Made by a program: the position numbers and the translations under genes. Shown one piece after another: positions 37,256 through 46,482 of a stretch of DNA of 64,000 nt (position 1 is the stretch's first letter; each line of letters starts with the position of its first letter). Below the pieces are notes generated by a model. It searched no databases. It worked only from the letters and a program-made list of their open reading frames with translations, and had not been told where the DNA came from. The stretch is taken from NCBI RefSeq assembly GCF_000974805.1, contig NZ_BBQZ01000001.1, positions 363,680 to 427,679 on the forward strand, given 5' to 3'. The stretch is from Demequina salsinemoris. GTDB lineage: Bacteria > Actinomycetota > Actinomycetes > Actinomycetales > Demequinaceae.

Positions 37256-39712
37256 CTACTCGTTGTCGCCGTCGGTCGCGAGCGCGCCCGAGAGCTTCGC
37301 CTGGACCTCGGTGCCGGCACCGGACCAGACCCACTCCGCGACCTCGGGGAGGTCAGCGCCCGTCTCGTAGGCGAAGCGCTGCGCCTCGAAGCGCTTGTCC
37401 TGCAGCTTCTGGCGCAGGGACGCCGCCTTGGCGCCGAGCGACGGGACGCGGTCGATGACATCCATGACCAGGTGGAACCGGTCGATGTCGTTGACCATCG
37501 CCATGTCGAACGGCGAGGTGGTGGTGCCCTCCTCCTTGAAGCCGCGAACGTGCAGGTTCGCGTGGCCGTTGCGACGGTAGGTGAGGCGGTGGATGAGCCA
37601 CGGGTAGCCGTGGTAGTTCATGATCACCGGCTTGTCCGTGGTGAACAGCTGGTCGAACTCGCGGTCCGAGAAGCCGTGCGGGTGCTCCTTCTCAGGCTGC
37701 AGCTTCATGAGGTCCACGACGTTGACCATGCGGACCTTGAGCTCCGGGAGCTCCTCGCGGATGATGTCGATCGCCGCGAGCACCTCCATGGTCGGCACGT
37801 CGCCGATGCCGCACATGACGACGTCGGGCTCCTCGCCGAGCGGCACGTTGGACGCGAAGTCCCAGATGCCCGCGCCGCGGGCGAAGTGGTTCTCGGCCTC
37901 CTCGATCGTGAGCCACTGAGCCTGGGGCTGCTTGCCGGCGACGACGACGTTGACCTTGTCGCGCGAGCGCAGGCACGCGTCGTAGGTCGCGAGCAGCGTG
38001 TTGGCGTCGGCCGGCAGGTAGACGCGGACGACCTCGGCCTTCTTGTTCACGACGTGGTCGATGAAGCCCGGGTCCTGGTGCGAGAACCCGTTGTGGTCCT
38101 GGCGCCACACGTGGCTCGACAGCAGGTAGTTGAGCGACGGGATGGGACGGCGCCAGGGCAGCTCGTGGGCGACCTTGAGCCACTTGGCATGCTGGTTGAA
38201 CATCGAGTCGACGATGTGGATGAACGCCTCGTAGGAGGTGAACAGGCCGTGGCGACCGGTGAGGTTGTACGCCTCGAGCCAGCCCTGGCACTGGTGCTCC
38301 GACAGCATCTCCACGACGCGGCCCTCGTGGCCCATGGGGCCGTCGTCCGGGTCGATCTCCGCGTTCCACACCTTCTGGGTCACGTCGAGGACCGCCTGGA
38401 TGCGGTTCGACGCGAGCTCGTCGGGGGCGAACACGCGGAAGTTGTTGGGGTTGTTCGCCATGACGCCCTTGAGGAAGTCACCCAGCGTGCGGGTGGCCTC
38501 ACCGATCGCCGCGCCAGGGGCGGGCACGTCCACCGCGTAGTCGCGGTAGTCGGGCATCACGAGGTCCTGCATGAGCAGGCCGCCGTTGGCCTCGGGGCGG
38601 GCCGACATGCGCAGCTCGCCAGACGGGACGGTTGCGAGCACGTCGGGGCGGACGACGCCGTTCTCGTCGAACAGCTCGTCGGGGCCGTACGACTTGAGCC
38701 AGTTCTCGAGGGTGTGCAGGTGGTCGTCGGTGTCGCGAGCGTTCGACAGCGGGACCTGGTGCGCGCGCCACGAGTTCTCGGTGCGCTTGCCGTCGATCTC
38801 CGGCGGGCAGGTCCACCCCTTGGGGGTGCGCAGCACGATCATGGGCCACATGGGGCGGTCCATGGTCGGGTTCACCTTGGCCTCGGCCTTGATCGCAGCG
38901 ATCTCGTCCATGACGTCATCGAGCACGGCGGCGAAGCGGGCGTGGAACTCGGCGGGGGACTCGTCGTCGAAGCCTGCGGTGAAGAGGTGCGGCTTGTGGC
39001 CGTAGCCCTTCATCAGGGCGACGAGCTCGTCCTCGGAGATGCGCGCGAGGACGGTCGGGTTGGCGATCTTGTACCCGTTGAGGTGCAGGATCGGCAGGAC
39101 GACGCCGTCCGTGGCCGGGTTGATGAACTTGTTCGAGTGCCACGAGGTGGCCAGCGGGCCGGTCTCGGCCTCACCGTCGCCGACGACCGCGGCGACCAGC
39201 AGGTCCGGGTTGTCGAACGCGGCGCCGTAGGCGTGGCTCAGCGCGTAGCCGAGCTCGCCGCCCTCGTGGATCGAGCCGGGGGTCTCGGGCGCGACGTGCG
39301 ACGGGATGCCGCCCGGGAACGAGAACTGCTTGAACAGGCGCTGGAGGCCGCGCTCGTCCTCGGAGATCTCCGGGTAGGTCTCGTTGTAGGTGCCCTCGAG
39401 GTAGCTCGCAGCCACGAGGCCGGGGCCGCCGTGTCCGGGACCGATGATGTACATCGTCGGCTGCTGGCGCGACGTGATCATGCGGTTCAGGTGCGAGTAG
39501 ATGAAGTTCAGGCCGGGGGTCGTGCCCCAGTGGCCGACAAGGCGCTTCTTCACGTGGTCGCGGTGCAGCGGCTCACGGAGCAGGGGGTTGTCGAGCAGGT
39601 AGATCTGGCCAACGCTCATGTAGTTGGCGGCACGCCACCAGCGGTCGATGCCCTCGACCTCTTCGGCGGTTGCTGCGTCAGTCGCACGGTGCGACCAGGG
39701 GTTCTGCGTCAT
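37256..39712 (-). CDS. xfp: xylulose-5-phosphate/fructose-6-phosphate phosphoketolase
   Basis: Xfp is a thiamine diphosphate enzyme that splits xylulose-5-phosphate or fructose-6-phosphate with phosphate into acetyl-phosphate and an aldose phosphate. The 818 residues, the normal length, include '[20 protein letters not shown]', '[10 protein letters not shown]', '[20 protein letters not shown]' and '[19 protein letters not shown]', the last being the cofactor-binding segment. GGAGGA lies five bases before the ATG. Together with pta and ackA 7 kb away it supplies acetate and ATP. A partly palindromic motif (39751-39764) lies in its promoter region. Confidence 0.97.
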   Translation of the reverse strand: MTQNPWSHRATDAATAEEVEGIDRWWRAANYMSVGQIYLLDNPLLREPLHRDHVKKRLVGHWGTTPGLNFIYSHLNRMITSRQQPTMYIIGPGHGGPGLVAASYLEGTYNETYPEISEDERGLQRLFKQFSFPGGIPSHVAPETPGSIHEGGELGYALSHAYGAAFDNPDLLVAAVVGDGEAETGPLATSWHSNKFINPATDGVVLPILHLNGYKIANPTVLARISEDELVALMKGYGHKPHLFTAGFDDESPAEFHARFAAVLDDVMDEIAAIKAEAKVNPTMDRPMWPMIVLRTPKGWTCPPEIDGKRTENSWRAHQVPLSNARDTDDHLHTLENWLKSYGPDELFDENGVVRPDVLATVPSGELRMSARPEANGGLLMQDLVMPDYRDYAVDVPAPGAAIGEATRTLGDFLKGVMANNPNNFRVFAPDELASNRIQAVLDVTQKVWNAEIDPDDGPMGHEGRVVEMLSEHQCQGWLEAYNLTGRHGLFTSYEAFIHIVDSMFNQHAKWLKVAHELPWRRPIPSLNYLLSSHVWRQDHNGFSHQDPGFIDHVVNKKAEVVRVYLPADANTLLATYDACLRSRDKVNVVVAGKQPQAQWLTIEEAENHFARGAGIWDFASNVPLGEEPDVVMCGIGDVPTMEVLAAIDIIREELPELKVRMVNVVDLMKLQPEKEHPHGFSDREFDQLFTTDKPVIMNYHGYPWLIHRLTYRRNGHANLHVRGFKEEGTTTSPFDMAMVNDIDRFHLVMDVIDRVPSLGAKAASLRQKLQDKRFEAQRFAYETGADLPEVAEWVWSGAGTEVQAKLSGALATDGDNE

Positions 39713-39845
39713 CGCTGTCCTCCGGTTAGACGGTGACTTCAGCATGTCATGGTTAACGTTCACACTGCGCGGCGAAGGTCCCAGAACTGGGCCGGAATCA
39801 GGGACGTGTCCCCTGCATAGGTCGTGGAGTGCCTGGAAATCGCTG

Positions 39846-41618
39846 TCAGGGGTGCTCCTCGCCGCTCAGGTCGAGTCGGGCTCCCTGCCATCGCTCCCGC
39901 AGCCAGCGGTCGTGCGAGGCGACGATCACGGTGCCCGGGTATGTGGGAATCGCCTCCTCGAGCGCCGTGACGAGCGCGAGCGACAGGTGGTTCGTCGGCT
40001 CGTCGAGCAGCAGCACGTCCGGCGGGTCGGCGAGCACGGTCGCGAGCGCGAGCCGGCGCTGCTGGCCCACGCTGAGCGACCTGACCGGGCGGCTCTCGTC
40101 GCGGCCGGGGAGCAGTCCGAAGGTCGAGAGCGGGACGATGCTGGGGCTGGGGGCGGCGCTCGGGTTGCGGGCGGTGCCGAGCCCGGTCGCGTCGGCGTAG
40201 GCCTGGCGTGCGGTCAGCCCGGGGCCTCGGCGCTCGGGGTCGCGGATGCGCGGGTCCTGGGTCAGCAGTCCGACGCTCAGGCCGGGTCCGAGGCTGCACG
40301 AGCCGTGGGTGGGGGACAGGAGGCCCGCGAGGACGGCCAGCAGAGTTGACTTGCCGGAGCCGTTCGCGCCCGTGATCAGCAGGTGCGCTCCCGGCGCGAC
40401 CGCGAGCGAGACGGGGTTCAGACGTCCCGCGACCGCCACGGAGGAGGCGACGACCGCGGGGCCGCTCGTCGACGTCGGCCGCCTCCGCATCGTCCCTGCG
40501 TCCAGGCCGCCGAAGGCGAGCATGGCGGGAGGCTTCCTGATCTGCCTCCCCTCCAGATCGTCGAGGCGCGAGCGCGCGTCGTTCACGCGGCGCGCGACGA
40601 CCGTAGCGTTGCGGTCCGCGTAGAACTTCTTGGTGATGTGGCCCTCGGACCGCGGCTTCCAGTCCGTGTGCCCGACCTGATGGCTGTCCCGCACGCCCGC
40701 GCGCAGCCGCCTGATCTCAGACTGCTCATCCCGGTACCGGCGCTCCCAGCGCTCGCGGGTTGCCGCGCGATCGGCCAGGTACTCGGTGAACGAGCCTCCG
40801 AATCGGGTGGCGCCGACGCCCGAGCCAGGGCCTCCGTCGTCCACCGCGCTCGCGACCGCGTGAGGCACGGGGGCGGGGTCGAGGTCCACCAGGACCGTCG
40901 CCACGTCGTCCAGGAAGGCGCGGTCGTGGCTCGCCAGGACGACGGGTCCCCGCCATCCGCTCAGGACGCCCGTCAGGTGCGCTGTCGCCGCATCGTCCAG
41001 GTGGTTCGTCGGCTCGTCGAGCAGGAGGACGTCCGGGGCCGACAGCAGGAGCCACGCGAGCGACAGGCGCGAGCGCTGGCCGCCCGAGAGGCTGCCCGTC
41101 GGGCGATCGCGGGCGACGTCCGCAAGACCGAGCCCCGCGAGCATGGTTCCGATGCGCGTGTCGACCGACCAGGCATCGAGGCGCTCGGCCGTGTCCAGGG
41201 CATCGGCGAAGGCGGCGGCGACCACGGCATCGTCAGGGTTCGCTGCCATCTCCGCGCCAAGCCTGTCGACCGCGCTCGCGGCCTCCCTGGCAGTCGCGAC
41301 GGCGAGCTCGAGCGCCTCGGCGACCGTCGCATCGTCCCCGAAAGGGGGCGCCTGGTGGAGCAGTCCGATGCTGGGCGCGCGCCCGCCCGGCGCGAGAGCA
41401 CGGATCTCGCCTGAGTCGGGGGCCGGAGCCCCCGCGGCCAGGCGCAGCAGGGTCGACTTGCCCGAGCCGTTCTCGCCGATCAGGCCGACGCGCTCGCCGC
41501 CCGCGACGGTCAGCGAGACGTCGGTGAGGACCCGGCGGTCGGGGTAGGAGAAGGAGACACCGTCGATCCGGAGCTGGGTCGCGGCGTTGTCGAAGGAAGA
41601 GTGGTGGAGCGTAGCCAT
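39846..41618 (-). CDS. ABC-F ATPase, possible antibiotic-resistance type
   Basis: The 590-residue protein has two ABC modules without membrane segments: P-loops '[16 protein letters not shown]' and '[17 protein letters not shown]', and signature motifs '[12 protein letters not shown]' and '[12 protein letters not shown]'. The charged linker between them is in '[18 protein letters not shown]', the region that reaches the ribosomal tRNA site in ABC-F proteins. The domain layout and the altered second signature resemble the macrolide-resistance subgroup of actinobacteria (CarA/TlrC-like). GAGGA precedes the ATG. A resistance role is an inference. Confidence 0.85.
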   Translation of the reverse strand: MATLHHSSFDNAATQLRIDGVSFSYPDRRVLTDVSLTVAGGERVGLIGENGSGKSTLLRLAAGAPAPDSGEIRALAPGGRAPSIGLLHQAPPFGDDATVAEALELAVATAREAASAVDRLGAEMAANPDDAVVAAAFADALDTAERLDAWSVDTRIGTMLAGLGLADVARDRPTGSLSGGQRSRLSLAWLLLSAPDVLLLDEPTNHLDDAATAHLTGVLSGWRGPVVLASHDRAFLDDVATVLVDLDPAPVPHAVASAVDDGGPGSGVGATRFGGSFTEYLADRAATRERWERRYRDEQSEIRRLRAGVRDSHQVGHTDWKPRSEGHITKKFYADRNATVVARRVNDARSRLDDLEGRQIRKPPAMLAFGGLDAGTMRRRPTSTSGPAVVASSVAVAGRLNPVSLAVAPGAHLLITGANGSGKSTLLAVLAGLLSPTHGSCSLGPGLSVGLLTQDPRIRDPERRGPGLTARQAYADATGLGTARNPSAAPSPSIVPLSTFGLLPGRDESRPVRSLSVGQQRRLALATVLADPPDVLLLDEPTNHLSLALVTALEEAIPTYPGTVIVASHDRWLRERWQGARLDLSGEEHP

Positions 41619-41736
41619 GGGCGTCCTCAGAGAACGAGGGACGGCTCCCGCCGGGCGTTCGCCTCGGGCGCGGGACATGCATAGGTGCTACAGCTTCACG
41701 CCGATCAGGGTAACCCGGCGTGTCAAGGGTGGAAGA

Positions 41737-43593
41737 TCAGCCCAGACGCTCCGACAGCTCGAGCCACTTCTCCTCGAGCGCGGCGTTCTCGTCCTCGAGC
41801 TCGGCGATCCGCTTCATGAGCTTCGCGAGGCCGGCGAAGTCCGCCTGGTCGTGGAGGAGCATCTCGTTGTGGATGCCCTCGGTCAGCTCGGTGATCTTGC
41901 CCATGCGGCGCTCGACCGCGGTGAGCTCCTTCTGGACCGCTCGGCGCTCGGCGCCCTCAAGGGCGGGCGTGGACGCCTGGGCGCCGAGCACGCTCTCCAC
42001 GACCGCCGCGCCCGACTCCGTGGAGGTGCCGGAGGCGGCGTCCGGGCCGAACGTGCCGACGCCTCCCGAGCCCGACTTCCGGTCGCGCTGCAGCTGGACG
42101 TACTCGTCGACGCCGCCCGGCAGGTGCCTGAGCCCGCCGTCGACGACCGCGTACTGCTGGTCGGTGACGCGCTCCATGAGGTAGCGGTCGTGGCTGACCA
42201 CGATGAGCGTGCCGGGCCACGAGTCGAGGAGGTCCTCGAGCGCGGCGAGCATGTCGGTGTCGAGGTCGTTGGTGGGCTCGTCGAGCACGAGCACGTTGGG
42301 CTCGCTCAGCAGGACGACGAGAAGCTGAAGGCGGCGGCGCTGGCCTCCCGAGAGCCTCTTGACCTGCGTCTTGAGCTGGATCGACGTGAAGCCCAGTCGC
42401 TCGAGCAGCTGGGTGGGCGTCATCTCGTTGCCGTCCGAGAGGGTGATCGACGAGTACTGCTTCACGAGCGCCGAGACGCGCTCCTCGGCGTGCTCCTCGA
42501 GCTCCGCGAGCTGCTGGCTGAGCGTCGCGACGCGCACCGTCATGCCGCGCTTGACGCGGCCCTTCGTGGGCTCGAGCTCGCCCGTGATGAGCTTGAGCAG
42601 CGTCGACTTGCCCGCGCCGTTCTCGCCCAGGATGCCGGTGCGCTCGCCGGGACCGATGTTCCAGTCGACCGCCTTCAGCACCTCCTTGGCGCTGTCCCCG
42701 GTGCCGTAGGTGACGCCCGCGGAGATGAGGTTGACGACGTCCTTGCCCAAGCGCGACGCCGCCATGCGGTGCAGCTGGATCGAGTCTCGGATCGGCGGGA
42801 CGTCCGCGATCAGCGCGTTCGCGGCGTCGATGCGGAACTTGGGCTTCGACGTGCGGGCGGGCGCGCCTCGGCGCAGCCACGCGAGCTCCTTGCGCATGAG
42901 GTTCTGTCGCTTGCTCTCCGTGGCCGCCGCGATGCGGTCGCGCTCGACGCGCTGGAGCACGTAGGCCGCGTAGCCGCCCTCATAGGACTCGACGATGCCG
43001 TCGTGGACCTCCCACGTGCGGTTCGTGACCTCGTCCAGGAACCAGCGGTCGTGCGTGACGACGAGGAGCGCGCCGCGGTTGGCTCCCCAGCGCCGCTTGA
43101 GGTGCTCGGCGAGCCACACGACGCCGTCGACGTCGAGGTGGTTGGTCGGCTCGTCGAGGAAGACCGCATCGTGGTCGCCCACGAGGACCTTGGCCAGGGC
43201 GACGCGACGCTGCTGGCCTCCCGAGAGGCTCGACACGAGCGCGTCGGCGTCGAGGTCCGGCACCAGGCCCGACATCACATCGCGGATCTTCGGGTCCGCG
43301 GCCCACTCGTGGCTCTGGGCGTCTCCGACGATCGCGGACAGGACCGTGAGCGACGGGTCCACCGCATCGGACTGGTCCAGCACCCCGAGGCGCGTGCCGC
43401 GCGACACTGTGACCCGGCCCGCGTGCGCCTCCTGGCGGCCCGCGAGGGCCTTCATGAGGGTCGACTTGCCCGCGCCGTTCGCGCCGACGATGCCGATCCG
43501 GTCGCCGTCCTCCAAGCCGACCGTCGCATCGTCCAGGACCGGACCGGTGCCGAAGTCGATGTGCAGGTGTTCCGCGCCAAGAAGATGAGCCAC
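41737..43593 (-). CDS. ABC-F ATPase, Uup/EttA-like
   Basis: The 618-residue product has P-loops 'GIVGANGAGKSTLMKAL' and 'GILGENGAGKSTLLKLI', two LSGGQ signatures and a C-terminal coiled coil (RRAVQKELTAVERRMGKITE onward) as in Uup. These proteins act on the ribosome as translation factors. It starts at GTG with no ribosome binding site but with a TACCCT box six bases before it, so a leaderless transcript is likely. It lies 118 bases upstream of the other ABC-F gene on the same strand, and the two are not closely similar. Confidence 0.92.
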   Translation of the reverse strand: MAHLLGAEHLHIDFGTGPVLDDATVGLEDGDRIGIVGANGAGKSTLMKALAGRQEAHAGRVTVSRGTRLGVLDQSDAVDPSLTVLSAIVGDAQSHEWAADPKIRDVMSGLVPDLDADALVSSLSGGQQRRVALAKVLVGDHDAVFLDEPTNHLDVDGVVWLAEHLKRRWGANRGALLVVTHDRWFLDEVTNRTWEVHDGIVESYEGGYAAYVLQRVERDRIAAATESKRQNLMRKELAWLRRGAPARTSKPKFRIDAANALIADVPPIRDSIQLHRMAASRLGKDVVNLISAGVTYGTGDSAKEVLKAVDWNIGPGERTGILGENGAGKSTLLKLITGELEPTKGRVKRGMTVRVATLSQQLAELEEHAEERVSALVKQYSSITLSDGNEMTPTQLLERLGFTSIQLKTQVKRLSGGQRRRLQLLVVLLSEPNVLVLDEPTNDLDTDMLAALEDLLDSWPGTLIVVSHDRYLMERVTDQQYAVVDGGLRHLPGGVDEYVQLQRDRKSGSGGVGTFGPDAASGTSTESGAAVVESVLGAQASTPALEGAERRAVQKELTAVERRMGKITELTEGIHNEMLLHDQADFAGLAKLMKRIAELEDENAALEEKWLELSERLG

Positions 43594-43599
43594 CCGACA

Positions 43600-43605
43600 A
43601 GGGTA
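43600..43605 (-). promoter_or_regulatory. -10 box (TACCCT) for the Uup-like gene
   Basis: Read on the minus strand, TACCCT ends six bases before the GTG at 43593. No ribosome binding site is seen. Confidence 0.55.
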
Positions 43606-43659
43606 GTCGCGGCTCCGCCGTGGACCGTTCCGAGGGTCCTGTGCGGCAGACTGACGAGC

Positions 43660-44046
43660 ATGAACATCAGGCAGGCGGCGGCCGGCGCCGCGGCGCTCGA
43701 CGCAGGCGCGATCATCCTCTTCTCCGCCATCGGACGCGCGAGCCACGATGAGGGGATTCTCGGGCCGTGGGGCTCGGGGCTGGCGACGACCGCATGGCCG
43801 TTCCTGGTCGGGGCCGGGATCGGGTGGGCGCTCGCGCGCGGCTGGAAGGCCCCGTGCGCGTGGAAGCCGACGGGGCTCATGGTGTGGGGCTCGACGGTCG
43901 CCTGGGGGATGCTGCTGAGGCTCGCGAGCGGTCAGGGCGTGCAGGTGTCGTTCGTGATCGTGGCGGGGACGGTCCTCGCGGCGTTCCTGGTCGGCTGGCG
44001 GGTGATCTCCGGCTTCATCGCGAAGCGCAAGGGGCTCAAGGGATGA
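43660..44046 (+). CDS. DUF3054 family membrane protein
   Basis: This 128-residue protein has four hydrophobic segments and the family-typical 'FSAIGRASHDEGILGPWGSGLATTAWPFLVGAGIGW'. DUF3054 is common in actinobacteria and of unknown function. It is divergent from the Uup-like gene. Its ATG lies seven bases after CAGACT, a possible weak -10 box. Its stop overlaps the ATG of the next gene by four bases (ATGA). Confidence 0.88.
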   Translation: MNIRQAAAGAAALDAGAIILFSAIGRASHDEGILGPWGSGLATTAWPFLVGAGIGWALARGWKAPCAWKPTGLMVWGSTVAWGMLLRLASGQGVQVSFVIVAGTVLAAFLVGWRVISGFIAKRKGLKG

Positions 44047-44714
44047 GGTGCGACGTCGTCCGCTTCGTCGCGTTCGAGGACCTGGGCACGTGGGAGGCGG
44101 AGATCCTCGCGCACGGCTACGAGGTCCGATACCTGGACGTCGGCGTGGACGATGTGGCGGAGGCGGCCTCGGCTGACGTCGCCATCGTGCTGGGCGCGCC
44201 GATCGATGCGGGGGACTCCTCGACGTATCCCGTGCTCGACGAGGTGCGGGCGATGCTCGACGCAAGGCGCGACCGCCCGACGATCGGCGTATGCCTCGGC
44301 GCGCAGCTCATGGCGCTCGTGGCGGGCGCCGCGGTCAGGCCCGGTACCCGCGAGGTCGGGTACGGGACGGTCGATCTGACCGAGGCGGGTCGCGCATCGT
44401 CCCTGAGGGCGCTCGACTGCAACCCCGTGCTGCACTGGCATGCGGACACCTTCGACCTGCCCCCCGGGGCGACGCTCCTCGCGGGCGATGCGGCCAACGC
44501 GCACCAGGCCTTCGCGCTCGGCCCGTGGCTCGCGGTCCAGTTCCACCCCGAGGCCGATCCTGAGGCGATCGAGCGGTGGCTCATCGGGCACACCTCCGAT
44601 CTGCGCGCGTGGGGGCTGTCCATCGAGGAACTGCGTCAGGCCGCGCGCGAGCACGGCGACGTGGCCGCGATCGGCGGCATCCAGATGATCAGGGACTGGC
44701 TGCGCGCGCTCTGA
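44043..44714 (+). CDS. class I glutamine amidotransferase-like protein
   Basis: The 223-residue product has the nucleophile Cys in 'TIGVCLGAQLMALVAG' and the His-Glu pair in 'AVQFHPEADPEAIERW'. No partner domain is attached. It is a paralogue of the protein at 28670, with which it shares the first 17 residues almost throughout (MRCxVxRxVAFEDLGxWEAE). It overlaps the DUF3054 gene by four bases. Its substrate is unknown. Confidence 0.87.
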   Translation: MRCDVVRFVAFEDLGTWEAEILAHGYEVRYLDVGVDDVAEAASADVAIVLGAPIDAGDSSTYPVLDEVRAMLDARRDRPTIGVCLGAQLMALVAGAAVRPGTREVGYGTVDLTEAGRASSLRALDCNPVLHWHADTFDLPPGATLLAGDAANAHQAFALGPWLAVQFHPEADPEAIERWLIGHTSDLRAWGLSIEELRQAAREHGDVAAIGGIQMIRDWLRAL

Positions 44715-44750
44715 CCGTCGTCCCTCGGGGTGGGGTGCGTGCGGCGGGTC

Positions 44751-44756
44751 TACCGT
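44751..44756 (+). promoter_or_regulatory. -10 box (TACCGT) for the small gene at 44763
   Basis: TACCGT ends six bases before the ATG and no ribosome binding site is present. Confidence 0.5.
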
Positions 44757-44762
44757 GTGGTC

Positions 44763-45155
44763 ATGTTCAGATTGCGCCCGAAGCATGAGCCGGTGTGGGA
44801 TCCCGCGGTCGCGGAGGTCGAGGCGCTGCTCGATGCGGCGGCGAGGCGACATCCTGCGGGCGAGTGGGAGGGACGCGCGCGACACGCGCTGTCGATCTGC
44901 GCGTGCATCACGCCAGACCACGCGCCTTCATGGCTCATCGTCGACACGGACGACGGACTCGGATGGGAGCGCCTGCCGGATGGCTTCCCGGACGAGGCGT
45001 TGGTGCGGGCGCCGCTCGAGGCGGGGGGACACGCTGATCCGTCCGATGTCCTCGCGTGGCTGCGCGGCGACGCTCTCGATCCCTGGGCGACCGGTGACGG
45101 CGACGGTGACCCGGAGGTCGTCGAGGCACTGCGGCGGTGGGTCGACGCCGACTGA
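44763..45155 (+). CDS. hypothetical acidic protein
   Basis: The 130-residue product has no signal peptide or membrane segment. It begins 'MFRLRPKHEPVWDPAVAEVEAL', has two close cysteines in 'LSICACITPDHAPSWLIVDTDD', and ends in an acidic Asp-rich helix. I do not recognise a family. The gene is probably leaderless, starting six bases after a TACCGT box. It stands between the amidotransferase and a convergent dehydrogenase gene. Start choice is supported by similarity in base composition only. Confidence 0.7.
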   Translation: MFRLRPKHEPVWDPAVAEVEALLDAAARRHPAGEWEGRARHALSICACITPDHAPSWLIVDTDDGLGWERLPDGFPDEALVRAPLEAGGHADPSDVLAWLRGDALDPWATGDGDGDPEVVEALRRWVDAD

Positions 45156-45220
45156 CCTTGCGCGCCCGTGTCGCGGTGCGCGGGGTAGGTCCTTGTGCGG
45201 CTGTCCCTCGGCGAGGAGCC

Positions 45221-46183
45221 TCAGCCGACGGAGACGACGACCTTCCCCAGGTGGTCGCCCGAGGCGACGCGGTCGATGGCCTCGCCTGCCTTCTCGAGAG
45301 GGATGACCCGGTCGATCGTGGGGCGCAGGCCCGTGCGCACCAGGAGGTTCATGAGCGCCGCGAGGTCCTCGCGCGTGCCCATCGTCACACCCTGGATGCG
45401 CAGCTCGTGGAAGAACACGCGCGTCAGCAGCGCGGGCTCGGGATCGCCCGTGGTGTGACCGGCGATCGCGATCGTGCCGCCGTTCTTCACCGAGGCGATC
45501 GAGTGCTTCCATGTCGCGCGGCCCACGGTCTCGATCACGGCGTCGACACGAGTGGGGAGCCGGTCGCCGGGCTCGACCGCCCCGACGGCTCCCATGCTCA
45601 GCGCCGCCTCGCGCTTCCACTCGGAGCGCGAGGTCGCGAACACCTCGAGCCCCGCGGCGGCGCCGAGCGAGATCGCCGCGCTCGCGACCCCGCCGCCGAC
45701 GCCCTGGACCAGCACCGAGTCGCCCGGCTTGAGGTCCGCGCCGTGGAACAGCATGCGGTACGCGGTGAGCCACGCCGTGGGCAGGCAGGCCGCCTCCTCG
45801 AAGCCGAGCTCCTTGGGCTTGGGGATGAGGTTCGCGGTCGGCACGGCGACCTTCTGCGCGAGCGTGCCGTCGTAGCGCTCGGAGAGGATGCTGCGCGGCT
45901 CGCGCGGGCCGACGCCGTGGCCGTCCGCGCCGATCACGCCGTGGACGACGACCTCGGTGCCGTCGGGGGCCACGCCCGCGGCGTCGCAGCCCAGGATCAT
46001 CGGCAGCTGCCGCTCGGTGAGACCCACGCCCTTGAGGCTCCACAGGTCGTGGTGGTTGATGCTCGCGGCGCGGACATCGATCGTCGTCCAGTTCTCGCGC
46101 GCCTCGGGCTCGGGACGCTCCCCGACGTCGAGCGCGGAGGCGGGGTCGTCGGGGCTGAAACGAGCGGCGTAGGCGGCGAGCAT
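45221..46183 (-). CDS. zinc-binding dehydrogenase family (quinone-reductase-like) oxidoreductase
   Basis: The 320-residue MDR protein has 'RAASINHHDLWSLKGVG' and 'ILGCDAAGVAPDGTEVVVHG' in the GroES-like domain, and 'VLVQGVGGGVASAAISLGAAAGLEVFATS' as NADP-binding strand, typical of quinone oxidoreductase-like members. The cysteines of a structural zinc site are absent. The substrate is unknown. It converges on the hypothetical gene at 44763 and has the repeat cluster upstream of its start. Confidence 0.88.
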   Translation of the reverse strand: MLAAYAARFSPDDPASALDVGERPEPEARENWTTIDVRAASINHHDLWSLKGVGLTERQLPMILGCDAAGVAPDGTEVVVHGVIGADGHGVGPREPRSILSERYDGTLAQKVAVPTANLIPKPKELGFEEAACLPTAWLTAYRMLFHGADLKPGDSVLVQGVGGGVASAAISLGAAAGLEVFATSRSEWKREAALSMGAVGAVEPGDRLPTRVDAVIETVGRATWKHSIASVKNGGTIAIAGHTTGDPEPALLTRVFFHELRIQGVTMGTREDLAALMNLLVRTGLRPTIDRVIPLEKAGEAIDRVASGDHLGKVVVSVG

Positions 46184-46254
46184 GATTCCAACCTATGCCT
46201 GTGTGCGGCACCCGAGCGCGCGAGAGGTCCCAGGTGCCACGATCCCGACCCCAG

Positions 46255-46324
46255 AACGACAACCAGCGCCCACTGGGAGACGCGGAGGGCCCGAAAACGA
46301 CAACCAGCGCCCACTGGGAGACGC
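46255..46324. repeat. 29-base direct repeat, two identical copies
   Basis: The copies are at 46255-46283 and 46296-46324, 41 bases apart start to start. Each begins AACGACAACCAGCGCCCACT and ends GGGAGACGC. The 12 bases between them are not conserved. Confidence 0.9.
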
Positions 46325-46340
46325 ACCTCTCGAGAGCGCG

Positions 46341-46411
46341 CGCTGGTGGGCGCTCATTGCCGCTATCTCGACTGCACTGCGCCCCGGTGGGCGCTCACTG
46401 TCGTTCGGGGC
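46341..46411. repeat. two inverted, diverged copies of the same repeat
   Basis: On the minus strand 46381-46411 reads CCGAACGACAGTGAGCGCCC followed by ACCGGGGC, and 46341-46361 reads GGCAATGAGCGCCCACCAGC. All four copies share the core AGCGCCCAC, and three share AACGACA about three bases before it. The opposite orientation allows pairing with the direct copies. Confidence 0.8.
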
Positions 46412-46424
46412 GGGGGAAGAACGA

Positions 46425-46456
46425 CGAAGGCCCGCCCCTTGCGGGACGGGCCTTCG
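46425..46456 (-). terminator. terminator of pta-ackA
   Basis: CGAAGGCCCG / CGGGCCTTCG arms with a partly paired 12-base centre, 27 bases past the ackA stop in the direction of transcription. Confidence 0.75.
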
Positions 46457-46482
46457 GCCGAGCGGACAGGCCGCAGGAGTGC

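Larger units (their letters stand above)
46184..46482. other. 299-base gene-free stretch with repeats and the ackA terminator
   Basis: The stretch holds two identical 29-base direct repeats, two related inverted copies and a long hairpin that serves as ackA terminator. I find no gene in it. It separates two minus-strand genes. Confidence 0.8.

Noticed and set aside
37157..39736. An 859-codon plus-strand frame opposite phosphoketolase
   Set aside because: It is the complement of a confidently identified gene and has low-complexity composition without any domain.
41619..41736. Leader peptide or attenuator before the ABC-F resistance-type gene
   Set aside because: Short frames exist, but none has both a ribosome binding site and competing stem-loops that I could draw with confidence.
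46255..46324. CRISPR array
   Set aside because: There are only two direct 29-base copies with a 12-base gap, which is far too short for a spacer, and there are no cas genes in the window.
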